From JAKAJA01 sp037440125 (lineage in GTDB: Bacteria; Acidobacteriota; UBA4820; DSQY01), in NCBI GenBank assembly GCA_037440125.1, contig JBBIUU010000144.1, positions 1 through 6,077 on the forward strand: a DNA stretch of 6,077 nt, given 5' to 3'. A program made the translations under genes and the position numbers. Each line of letters starts with the position of its first letter. The stretch's first letter is position 1. Shown here in pieces: positions 1-5,872 of the stretch. The notes beneath the pieces were generated by a model. The model was not told where the DNA came from. It did not search any database and was given only the letters and a program-made list of their open reading frames with translations.

Positions 1-2519
1 GCCTCGAAGTGGCGGGCGAGCGCGGGCCACAGGCGGGGCTCGTCGCGGCCCTCCTCCTCGAGGAGCTCGCCGACCCTCAGGTGGAAGGCCCGCTTCACGG
101 AGAAATTGAGCGATTCGTAGAGCGCGTCCCGCAGGAGCGTGTCCGCGAAGGTGGCGTAGGGCCGGGCGCCCCAGGTGTCCATCCGAATGATCCCGCGCCC
201 CTCGAGGGACAGGACGCTCTCCACGAGGAGCGACTGCGGCTGGTCCAGGAGCGTCTGGAGGAGGTTGAGCGAGAAGGACGGCCCGAGCACCGACGCCGCC
301 TTGAGCAGGGTGCGCTCCCCCTCGGGAAGGGCGTCCACGCGAGCCAGGAGGAGGCCTTCGAGGGTGTCGGGGAAGGAGGCCGACGCGAGGCGGTCCTCGT
401 CCACCTCCAGGAGGCCCGACGGCCCTGGCGCGGCGAGGCCGTCCCGGCGCATCGCCGCGAGGATCTGCTCGAGGAACTTCGGGTTGCCGCCCGTCTTGCG
501 CTGGAGGAAGTCCACCACCGTGTCGGAGGACACCGCCATCCCCGCCACGTGCACCATGTATTCCGCCGTCTCCTCCTTCGCGAAGGGCGCGACGGGGATG
601 CTCCGCAGGGAGGCCAGCACGCCCATGAGCCCTTCGGGCGCCGGCGATCGGTGCGACACCACCACCTTGAGGGGGCGGTCCCCCGCTTCGCCGAGGACCG
701 CCTGGAGCAGCTCGAGCGAGGCGGGGTCGGCGAAGTCCAGGGGGTCGAAGAAGAGGCCGTAGGGACCCGTCTGCACCTGGGCCATGACGAGCCGTGTGAG
801 CATGGCGAAGAGGACGTCTTTGCGGTCCTTCGCCGAGAGCGCCTCCGTGGCCTCGCCCTCGGGAAGGTCCAGCTCGAGGAGGGCGTTGAAGAGCGGGAGG
901 TACGCCTCGTCCTCCTGCGCCATGGCGAGGCGGAGGGCGCCCTCGCGGATGTGGCGCGGGGCGGCGCGGGAGACGCCGAGGCAGGAGAAGAGGACGGGGC
1001 GCCACGCGGCGAGGTGGCTCTGGACGCTGTGCGCCACGAGGGGCACCGAGATGCGTCGGATGCCGGCGTCGTCGAGGGCGTGCCCGAGGTGGTGGAGGAG
1101 CGCTGTTTTCCCCACGCCCGCGTCCCCCGCGAGGGCGAGCGTCACGGGCATCGTCGGGGAGATGAGGGCCGGCACTTCGGCCGCAAGGATGTCGGCGCGG
1201 CCCACGAAGCGGCTCCTCTCCCCGGACGCCTCCTCCTTCTCGCCCTCGGGCCGGAAGATCGCCACCTTCTCGGCCTTCCCCTTGACAAAGATGGGGTCGA
1301 GCTTGCGGAAGCTCAGCTCGGGCGACTGCTCCATGACCTCGCGGCTGCACAGGACGCGCCACGGGTGGGCGTTGGCCATGAGGCGCGCGGCCATGTTGAT
1401 GCCGTCCCCCATGACCGTGTACTCGCGGCGCTCCTCGCTCCCCACGTAGGCGGCGAAGAGGGGCGCGACGGTGATGCCGACACGGAGGTCCGCGAGGTTG
1501 GCCCGCAGGTGCGCGCTCTCGAGGATGGCGAGGGCCGTGCGGCAGGCCCGCTCCTCCTGGTGCTCGAGGGCCCGGGGCGCGCCGAAGAGCACGATGGCCT
1601 TGCTGCCCTTGTCGCCCATGTCCAGCTTGTTGATCCATCCGCCCTGGCGCCCCGCCTCGCGGGCGATCTCCGCGTAGACGGCGCCCACCTTCTCGGGCGC
1701 CGAGTCGTCCCCGTCGTAGTCGATCCCCGAGAAGGTCAGGAAGAGGACCGTCGTCCGGCGGTGCTCCGCGAGCATGACGCCGTGTGAGGCGCGCGCCATT
1801 TCGGCGACGAAGGCCGGGAGGAAGGCCGCGAGGGCCTCGAGGGGCGGTTCGGCCGGCAGCTCCGACCCGCGGGAGGCCTTCGCGGGCGGGAGCCGGAAGC
1901 GCGAGGGGTCCGCGACCACGACGAAACCGTCCGGCAACAGTTCGACGCCGGGCGTGTTGCCCGGCAGATGGAGCGCACAGGTCGGGCAGAGGGCGAACTG
2001 CCCGCGGGAGGCGTGGTGCTCGGCCTCCGCGCTGAGGTCGAGGCAGCGCCCCGCGGCGAAGTAGTCCCGCCCGATCTCGCCGTCGCCCACCGTCCCGAGG
2101 AGGAGGGTGCCCGACGAGATGCCGATCTTCATCCCCAGCGAGAAGGTCCCCGCGCGAGTGGGGATGGACTCGAAGGTCTTGGCGGCCTCCTGCATCCGGA
2201 CGGCGGCCCGGAGCGCGGCCGCGGCGCCCTCGGGGAAGAAGACGGTCATGGCGTCGCCGGCGAAGCGCAGGACGTCGCCGCCCTCCCCGTGCACGACGTC
2301 CACCATGGCCGAGAAGAACCCGTTCAGGATGCGCGTGAGCTCCTCCGCGCCCTCCTTGCCGATCTTCGCGAGGCTCTCGGTGAGCGGGGTGAACCCCGCC
2401 ACGTCGGCGAAGAGCGCCCCGCCCTCGAGGCGCAGGCTCCCGCCCGCTCCGGCCAGCGTGGGCCAGAGGGTCCTGGGGACGAAGGCCGAGAGCGTGCTCC
2501 GGAGCTCCTGGTCTTCCAT
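1..2519 (-). CDS. sAC-like tandem class III nucleotide cyclase with C-terminal P-loop NTPase (partial, C-terminus off window)
   Basis: Predicted soluble cyclase making cAMP (less likely cGMP) from the NTP, in the cytoplasm; I see no signal peptide or membrane segment. The frame stays open for 839 codons from ATG at 2519 and runs off the left edge. Cyclase domain C1 (about residues 30-200) has the metal Asp residues D39 (FADVAGFT) and D89 (RFAGDA), but lacks the usual Asn and Arg (GRCLDLSAEAE, 157-167). Cyclase domain C2 (about 255-420) lacks the first metal Asp (LFLTFSG) but has K298, T368 (EYTV), N375 and R379 (INMAARL). An FVGR motif (438-441) then leads into a Walker A, GDAGVGKT, with K471. 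The Walker B-like FFDPLDFADPASLELL (D592) has Pro where a second acidic residue is usual. GGNPKFLEQ (N679) and a winged-helix-like region follow, as in AAA_16/STAND proteins. Start choice is supported by a GGAGG four bases upstream. The family is secure; nucleotide specificity and activating signal are not. Confidence 0.93.
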   Translation of the reverse strand, partial: MEDQELRSTLSAFVPRTLWPTLAGAGGSLRLEGGALFADVAGFTPLTESLAKIGKEGAEELTRILNGFFSAMVDVVHGEGGDVLRFAGDAMTVFFPEGAAAALRAAVRMQEAAKTFESIPTRAGTFSLGMKIGISSGTLLLGTVGDGEIGRDYFAAGRCLDLSAEAEHHASRGQFALCPTCALHLPGNTPGVELLPDGFVVVADPSRFRLPPAKASRGSELPAEPPLEALAAFLPAFVAEMARASHGVMLAEHRRTTVLFLTFSGIDYDGDDSAPEKVGAVYAEIAREAGRQGGWINKLDMGDKGSKAIVLFGAPRALEHQEERACRTALAILESAHLRANLADLRVGITVAPLFAAYVGSEERREYTVMGDGINMAARLMANAHPWRVLCSREVMEQSPELSFRKLDPIFVKGKAEKVAIFRPEGEKEEASGERSRFVGRADILAAEVPALISPTMPVTLALAGDAGVGKTALLHHLGHALDDAGIRRISVPLVAHSVQSHLAAWRPVLFSCLGVSRAAPRHIREGALRLAMAQEDEAYLPLFNALLELDLPEGEATEALSAKDRKDVLFAMLTRLVMAQVQTGPYGLFFDPLDFADPASLELLQAVLGEAGDRPLKVVVSHRSPAPEGLMGVLASLRSIPVAPFAKEETAEYMVHVAGMAVSSDTVVDFLQRKTGGNPKFLEQILAAMRRDGLAAPGPSGLLEVDEDRLASASFPDTLEGLLLARVDALPEGERTLLKAASVLGPSFSLNLLQTLLDQPQSLLVESVLSLEGRGIIRMDTWGARPYATFADTLLRDALYESLNFSVKRAFHLRVGELLEEEGRDEPRLWPALARHFE

Positions 2520-2608
2520 CGGGCCTCCGAGATGGTTTTACCTTAACACAGAGAGTGGAAATCGTCCTTCACAAGCTCTAGATTGGGAGCAAAGCATGGG
2601 GGTGCGGC
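2520..2608. promoter_or_regulatory. Divergent promoter region between cyclase and acetyltransferase genes
   Basis: These 89 bases separate two genes transcribed away from each other, so both promoters should lie here or overlap the gene ends. The stretch is visibly more AT-rich than the flanking genes. On the plus strand TGGAAA (2556-2561) and TAGATT (2579-2584), 17 bases apart, are each four of six matches to sigma70 -35 and -10 boxes; that would start transcription near 2591, leaving a leader of under 20 bases. On the minus strand TTGTGA (2569-2574) is a possible -35, but I find no convincing -10. The individual boxes are weak; the regional call rests mainly on gene orientation. Confidence 0.45.
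2524..2528 (-). promoter_or_regulatory. Shine-Dalgarno of the cyclase gene
   Basis: Read on the minus strand, GGAGG lies four bases before the ATG at 2519. It fixes the start of the cyclase gene, whose C1 domain begins about 30 residues later, the usual place for this family. Confidence 0.7.
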
Positions 2609-3208
2609 ATGAGAACTGAAGCGTTCAGCCAAGAGATTTCCCTCCGTAACGGCGTGACGGTCACCATCCGCAGCCCCCGGGCGGGCGACGAGGGGCCCCT
2701 CCTCAAGTTCTTCCGGGGGCTGCCGGAGGAGGACCGCCTCTACCTTGGCGACGACGTCACCACCCCCGATTTCGTCACGCGCTACCTCACGCAGGGGCAA
2801 TCGGGCCGCATGCTGCCGATCGTCGCCGAATCGGGCGGAGAGATCGTCGGCAACGCCGCGCTGTACCGCCGCCTGCATGGCTGGACGACGCACGTGGCGC
2901 AGATCCGCGTGGCCGTCGCCAGGAACTTTCAGAGGCGGGGCCTCGGCAAAGAGCTCGCGCGGTGCCTCGTCCAGATCGCTATGCAGCAGGGCGTGGACAA
3001 GCTCGTCGCCGAGGTGGCCGACAACCAGACCGGAGCCAAGAAGGCCTTCGAGGGCCTCGGATTCAAGCAGGAGGCGCTCCTGAAGGCCCAGGTGAAGGAC
3101 GCCCTCGGCCACAAGCGCGACCTGTGCATCCTCGCCAACGACGTCTCCCAGATCTGGGAGGCCATGGAGGCGCTCTCCGCCCAGTTTGAAGGCACCATGG
3201 ACGAGTAG
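2609..3208 (+). CDS. GNAT-family N-acetyltransferase
   Basis: A 199-residue cytoplasmic protein predicted to move an acyl group, normally acetyl from acetyl-CoA, to an amine on a protein or small molecule. The N-terminal strand VTVTIRSPRAGDEGPLLKFF (16-35) is the typical GNAT opening. The CoA pyrophosphate loop is motif A, VAVARNFQRRGLGKELA (101-117), where Q108-x-x-G111-x-G113 matches the Q/R-x-x-G-x-G/A signature. N139 and the FEGLGF segment (147-152) match motif B. The whole length is about one GNAT domain plus a C-terminal helix; there is no fused cyclic-nucleotide-binding or acyl-CoA-synthetase domain. The opening resembles GNAT domains of protein lysine acetyltransferases of the Pat type, but the substrate cannot be read from the sequence. 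The start ATG follows GGGGGTG (2598-2604); an ATG at 2596 in another frame stops after seven codons. It is divergent from the cyclase gene and lies 167 bases before sucC. Confidence 0.9.
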   Translation: MRTEAFSQEISLRNGVTVTIRSPRAGDEGPLLKFFRGLPEEDRLYLGDDVTTPDFVTRYLTQGQSGRMLPIVAESGGEIVGNAALYRRLHGWTTHVAQIRVAVARNFQRRGLGKELARCLVQIAMQQGVDKLVAEVADNQTGAKKAFEGLGFKQEALLKAQVKDALGHKRDLCILANDVSQIWEAMEALSAQFEGTMDE

Positions 3209-3210
3209 GG

Positions 3211-3225
3211 GCGCCGCCCCGGCGC
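3211..3225 (+). terminator. Weak GC hairpin after the acetyltransferase gene
   Basis: GCGCC (3211-3215) can pair with GGCGC (3221-3225) across a five-base loop, starting two bases after the acetyltransferase stop. A competing pairing joins CGGCGC (3220-3225) with GCGCCG (3236-3241). No T-run follows, so this is not a canonical intrinsic terminator. It could slow polymerase, mark a factor-dependent end, or simply reflect high GC content. Confidence 0.25.
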
Positions 3226-3255
3226 GATTGCGGGAGCGCCGCACGCGAACCTGTT

Positions 3256-3278
3256 GAAAATTTTCGGGTTCCCCCCCC
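3256..3278. repeat. AT-rich palindrome and C8 homopolymer upstream of the sucC promoter
   Basis: GAAAATTTTC (3256-3265) is a perfect ten-base palindrome centred about 25 bases upstream of the -35 box. It is followed by GGGTT and then eight consecutive C (3271-3278), ending six bases before the -35 box. An A/T block at this distance may act as an UP-like element bent toward RNA polymerase alpha, or as an operator half. The C-run is a candidate for length variation by slippage. Sequence and positions are directly seen; roles are inferred. Confidence 0.4.
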
Positions 3279-3284
3279 GATTCG

Positions 3285-3314
3285 TTGACAGAATCACCAT
3301 CCCCGTGCGATACT
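3285..3314 (+). promoter_or_regulatory. Sigma70-type promoter of the sucCD operon
   Basis: A perfect -35 hexamer TTGACA (3285-3290) is followed after 18 bases by GATACT (3309-3314), four of six matches to TATAAT. The predicted start near 3321 gives an untranslated leader of about 55 bases before the sucC GTG. This is the best promoter match I found in the window. It indicates that sucC begins its own transcription unit and is not simply read through from the acetyltransferase gene. Confidence 0.65.
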
Positions 3315-3363
3315 TCCGTCTTTTTGGGGCGCCTGGGTTAACCGCGACAACAGCAGTCTTCTC

Positions 3364-3369
3364 AGGGGG
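3364..3369 (+). promoter_or_regulatory. Shine-Dalgarno deciding the GTG start of sucC
   Basis: AGGGGG lies six bases before the GTG at 3376. It supports that GTG as the initiation codon, and the resulting N-terminus MKVHEYQAKEIL is the canonical SucC start. Confidence 0.65.
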
Positions 3370-3375
3370 TTAGCA

Positions 3376-4554
3376 GTGAAAGTCCACGAATATCAGGCCA
3401 AGGAAATCCTTCAGCGGTACAAGGTGGCCGTCCCCAAGGGGCGCGTGGCGTTCAGCGCCGACGAGGCCAAGGCCATCGCCAACGAGCTGGGCGGCACCGT
3501 GGTCGTGAAGTCCCAGATCCACGCCGGAGGTCGCGGCAAGGGCACCTTCTCGGACGGGTTCAAGGGCGGCGTCAAGCTGGCCAAGAACGCCGACGAGGCC
3601 GCCGACCTCGCCGCGAAGATGCTGGGCAACGTCCTGGTCACCCACCAGACCGGCCCCCACGGCAAGCAGGTGCAGAAGGTCTACGTGACCGAATGCAGCT
3701 CCATCGCGAAGGAGTACTACCTCGGCATCGTCCTCGACCGCGCGAAGCAGATGAACGTCATCATGTCCTCCACCGAGGGCGGTGTCGAGATCGAGAAGGT
3801 GGCCGCCGAGACCCCCGAGAAGATCCTGAAGACCTGGGTGGACCCGCTCGTCGGGATCCAGCCCTACCACGCCCGCGAGGTCGCCTTCGGCCTGGGCTTC
3901 ACCGGAGACGCCTTCAAGGAATGCGTCAAGCTCGTCACGGCGCTCTACAAGGCCCATGAGGACACGGACTCCACGCTCACCGAGATCAACCCCCTCATCA
4001 TCACCGAGGATGGGCACGTGGTGGCCCTCGACGCCAAGATGGCCTTCGATGACAACGCCCTCTTCCGCCACCCCGACATCCTCGAGATGCGCGACGTCAC
4101 CGAGGAGGATCCCCTCGAGGTGGAGGCCAGCAAGTTCGACCTGAACTACATCAAGCTCGACGGCTCCATCGGATGCATGGTGAACGGCGCAGGCCTCGCC
4201 ATGGCCACGATGGACGTCATCAAGCTCGAGGGCGGCGAGCCTGCCAACTTCCTCGACGTGGGCGGCGGCGCCACCACCGAGCGCGTCAAGAACGCCTTCC
4301 GCATCCTCCTCTCGGACAAGAACGTGAAGGCGGTCCTCATCAACATCTTCGGCGGCATCGTCCGCTGCGACGTCATCGCCGAGGGCGTCATCGCCGCGGC
4401 GAAGGAGATCGGCGTGAGCCTGCCCGTGGTGGTGCGCCTGCAGGGCACCAACGTGGACAAGGGCAAGGCGCTTCTGAGCGAATCCGGCCTGAAGTTCGCC
4501 GTGGCCGACAACCTCAAACAGGCGGCCCAGATGGCCGTGGCTTCGGTGAAGTGA
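3376..4554 (+). CDS. sucC: Succinyl-CoA synthetase beta subunit (ADP/GDP-forming)
   Basis: Nucleotide-binding subunit of succinyl-CoA synthetase, which with SucD catalyses succinyl-CoA + NDP + Pi = succinate + CoA + NTP in the cytoplasmic citric acid cycle. The protein has 392 residues, close to the roughly 388 of E. coli SucC. The N-terminal ATP-grasp fold (about 1-240) has the glycine-rich loop HAGGRGKG (49-56). It also has the Mg-binding pair N205 (TEINPL) and D219 (ALDAK), equivalent to N199 and D213 of E. coli. The C-terminal ligase/CoA domain has DGSIGCMVNGAGLAMATMD (262-280), FLDVGGGAT (292-300) and NIFGGIVRCD (323-332). Pro20 is as in the ATP-using E. coli enzyme rather than the Gln reported in the GTP-specific animal form, so ATP is the likelier nucleotide, from this one residue only. 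Relative to E. coli there is a short insertion (about 57-62) after the glycine loop. The start is GTG. The stop is followed ten bases later by sucD, so the two should be co-translated. Confidence 0.98.
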   Translation: MKVHEYQAKEILQRYKVAVPKGRVAFSADEAKAIANELGGTVVVKSQIHAGGRGKGTFSDGFKGGVKLAKNADEAADLAAKMLGNVLVTHQTGPHGKQVQKVYVTECSSIAKEYYLGIVLDRAKQMNVIMSSTEGGVEIEKVAAETPEKILKTWVDPLVGIQPYHAREVAFGLGFTGDAFKECVKLVTALYKAHEDTDSTLTEINPLIITEDGHVVALDAKMAFDDNALFRHPDILEMRDVTEEDPLEVEASKFDLNYIKLDGSIGCMVNGAGLAMATMDVIKLEGGEPANFLDVGGGATTERVKNAFRILLSDKNVKAVLINIFGGIVRCDVIAEGVIAAAKEIGVSLPVVVRLQGTNVDKGKALLSESGLKFAVADNLKQAAQMAVASVK

Positions 4555-4564
4555 GGGGGACGCC

Positions 4565-5440
4565 ATGAGCATACTCGTCAACAGGGACACGCGCGTCGTG
4601 GTTCAGGGCATCACCGGCAAAGAGGGCTCCTTCCACGCGAAGCAGAGCCTGGAGTACGGCACGAAGGTCGTGGCCGGCGTGACCCCCGGCAAGGGCGGCA
4701 GCACCTGGGAGAATAGAGTCCCCGTGTTCAACACGGTGGCCGACGCGGTGAAGGCCAAGGGCGCCAACGCCGCCCTCATCTTCGTGCCGCCGGCCTTCTC
4801 GGCGGACGCCATCCTCGAGGCCGCGGACGCCGGCGTGGGCGTCATCGTCTGCATCACCGAGGGGATTCCCGCCCGCGACGAGGCCCGCGTGAAGGCCGCC
4901 CTGAGCACCACGGGGGCCCGCCTCATCGGCCCCAACTGCCCCGGCATCATCACCCCCGGGGAGTGCAAGATGGGCATCATGCCCGGCTACATCCACAAGC
5001 CCGGCCGCGTGGGCGTCATCTCCCGCTCGGGGACGTTGACCTACGAGGCGGTGTGGCAGCTCACCGAGTGCGGCCTGGGCGAGTCCACGTGCATCGGCAT
5101 CGGGGGCGATCCCGTCCCCGGCACGAGCCACCTCGACGCGCTCAAGCTCTTCAACGCCGACCCGAAGACCGAGGGCGTGGTCCTCATCGGCGAGATCGGC
5201 GGCACCTCCGAGGAGGAGGCCGCCGCGTACATCCGGGCCGAGATGAAGAAGCCGGTGGTGGCCTTCATCGCGGGCCAGACGGCCCCTCCGGGACGCCGGA
5301 TGGGTCACGCGGGCGCCATCATCGCGGGCGGCAAGGGCACCGCCGCCGAGAAGATGAAGGCCCTGACCGAGGCCGGCGCCACGGTGGTGAAGTCCCCCAC
5401 CGAGCTGGGCGCCGCCATGATGGAGAGGCTGAAGGGCTAG
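4565..5440 (+). CDS. sucD: Succinyl-CoA synthetase alpha subunit
   Basis: Catalytic subunit that binds CoA and carries the phosphohistidine intermediate of succinyl-CoA synthetase, pairing with SucC. At 291 residues it is full length (E. coli about 289). The N-terminal Rossmann CoA-binding domain has GITGKEGSFH (15-24). The central part has IGPNCPGII (121-129), VISRSGTLTYE (151-161) and the GIGGDPVPGT loop (178-187). The active-site histidine is H248 in RRMGHAGAI, equivalent to H246 of E. coli, and E210 (GEIGGTSEEEAA) fits the conserved glutamate near it. All expected residues are present. Its ATG follows GGGGGA (4555-4560), four bases away and just after the sucC stop, consistent with coupled translation and equal subunit output. 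Confidence 0.98.
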   Translation: MSILVNRDTRVVVQGITGKEGSFHAKQSLEYGTKVVAGVTPGKGGSTWENRVPVFNTVADAVKAKGANAALIFVPPAFSADAILEAADAGVGVIVCITEGIPARDEARVKAALSTTGARLIGPNCPGIITPGECKMGIMPGYIHKPGRVGVISRSGTLTYEAVWQLTECGLGESTCIGIGGDPVPGTSHLDALKLFNADPKTEGVVLIGEIGGTSEEEAAAYIRAEMKKPVVAFIAGQTAPPGRRMGHAGAIIAGGKGTAAEKMKALTEAGATVVKSPTELGAAMMERLKG

Positions 5441-5464
5441 GACAGAGGGTCGACCGATCGGACG

Positions 5465-5494
5465 CGGGGGCAGGCGGAGGGCCGCTTGCCCCTG
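5465..5494 (+). terminator. Strong hairpin between sucD and the ferredoxin-subunit gene
   Basis: Bases 5465-5477 can pair with 5482-5494 to form a 13-pair stem, two of them G-U, closed by a four-base AGGG loop. The core is GGGGCA against TGCCCC with an inner GGCGG/CCGCT. It begins 24 bases after the sucD stop. Only three T (5499-5501) follow, after TGCC, so it is a poor classical terminator. It could be a partial terminator, an attenuator, or a stabilising 3' end for the sucCD message. Confidence 0.45.
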
Positions 5495-5507
5495 TGCCTT
5501 TAGAGTG

Positions 5508-5528
5508 CCGGGAGGGCGAGCCCCCCGG
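5508..5528 (+). other. Second hairpin just upstream of the korD-like ribosome binding site
   Basis: CCGGG (5508-5512) and GGG (5514-5516) can pair with CCCCCCGG (5521-5528), giving eight pairs with a bulged A at 5513 and a CGAG loop. It ends six bases before the AGGAG of the next gene. With the 5465-5494 stem it makes two hairpins in a 107-base gap. It may protect a processed 5' end or modulate initiation, but high GC content makes chance hairpins common. Confidence 0.35.
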
Positions 5529-5534
5529 TGAGAC

Positions 5535-5539
5535 AGGAG
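5535..5539 (+). promoter_or_regulatory. Shine-Dalgarno deciding the start of the ferredoxin-subunit gene
   Basis: AGGAG lies eight bases before the ATG at 5548. It is the reason for choosing this start: the same frame stays open far upstream across sucD, but that part overlaps a certain gene in another frame and has no family resemblance. Confidence 0.6.
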
Positions 5540-5547
5540 CCGGATCC

Positions 5548-5859
5548 ATGAGCACCCCTACGGAGCCGCGCAGCGGCGTTCGACAAGAGGGAGAGGCCGT
5601 CGGTTCTCCCCGCCTCGCCCAGGTCAAGAAGGGCAAGGTGGCCACGGCGGGGCACGGGCAGAAGGTCAAGAAGGACGTGGTGATTACGGTCATCCCGGGC
5701 CACTGCAAGGGCACCCTGTGCAACATCTGCGTGGCCTACTGCCCCGAGAAAGTCCTGTCCATGGGCTTCAAGAACGTCGAGGTGGTGAACGTGGACGCCT
5801 GCACGAAGTGCATGCTCTGCGAGATCCGCTGCCCCGACTTCGCGATCTTCGTGGATTGA
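5548..5859 (+). CDS. korD: 2-oxoacid:ferredoxin oxidoreductase delta (double [4Fe-4S] ferredoxin-like) subunit, probably 2-oxoglutarate-specific
   Basis: Small electron-transfer subunit expected to carry electrons between the thiamine-diphosphate site of the oxidoreductase and ferredoxin. It has 103 residues. Residues 1-47 are a polar, lysine-containing extension without cysteine. The ferredoxin part follows, with two cysteine groups: C53, C58, C61, C65-Pro and C85, C88, C91, C95-Pro. The second group has the standard CxxCxxCxxxCP spacing; the first is CxxxxCxxCxxxCP, two residues longer than usual after the first Cys. This predicts two [4Fe-4S] clusters. It lies 107 bases after sucD and 13 bases before an alpha-subunit gene, the D-A order common in korDABC operons. 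Specificity for 2-oxoglutarate is inferred from the sucCD neighbours; a pyruvate- or branched-chain-type enzyme is possible. The N-terminal length depends on the start choice. Confidence 0.85.
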   Translation: MSTPTEPRSGVRQEGEAVGSPRLAQVKKGKVATAGHGQKVKKDVVITVIPGHCKGTLCNICVAYCPEKVLSMGFKNVEVVNVDACTKCMLCEIRCPDFAIFVD

Positions 5860-5872
5860 GGGAGGCGACACG

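Noticed and set aside
9..1787. Long plus-strand open frame of 592 codons opposite the cyclase gene
   Set aside because: Its translation is low-complexity, rich in Arg, Gly, Glu, His and Ala with no recognisable domain, as expected opposite a GC-rich gene. The minus strand carries clear cyclase and P-loop motifs over the same bases.
2569..2573. TGTGA-like half-site (minus strand, in TTGTGA) in the divergent promoter region, suggestive of a CRP site
   Set aside because: The partner TCACA half at the required six-base spacing is missing, so there is no supportable CRP-type operator.
2596..2619. Seven-codon open frame overlapping the start of the acetyltransferase gene, as a possible leader peptide
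   Set aside because: It overlaps the real start in another frame, has no separate ribosome binding site and no informative codon pattern, so chance is the simpler explanation.
2543..3244. Minus-strand open frame opposite the acetyltransferase gene
   Set aside because: No recognisable domain, whereas the plus strand has clear GNAT motif A and B residues.
3370..4590. Minus-strand open frame of 406 codons opposite sucC
   Set aside because: Its His/Leu/Val/Asp-rich translation mirrors the codon pattern of sucC. The sense strand is an unmistakable full-length SucC.
4514..5308. Minus-strand open frame of 264 codons opposite sucD
   Set aside because: No family motif, and complete overlap with a full-length SucD carrying all active-site residues.
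4963..5547. Upstream extension of the ferredoxin-subunit frame into sucD
   Set aside because: The extension overlaps sucD out of frame and is Arg/His/Gly-rich without motifs. A good AGGAG and ATG at 5548 give a normal-sized subunit.
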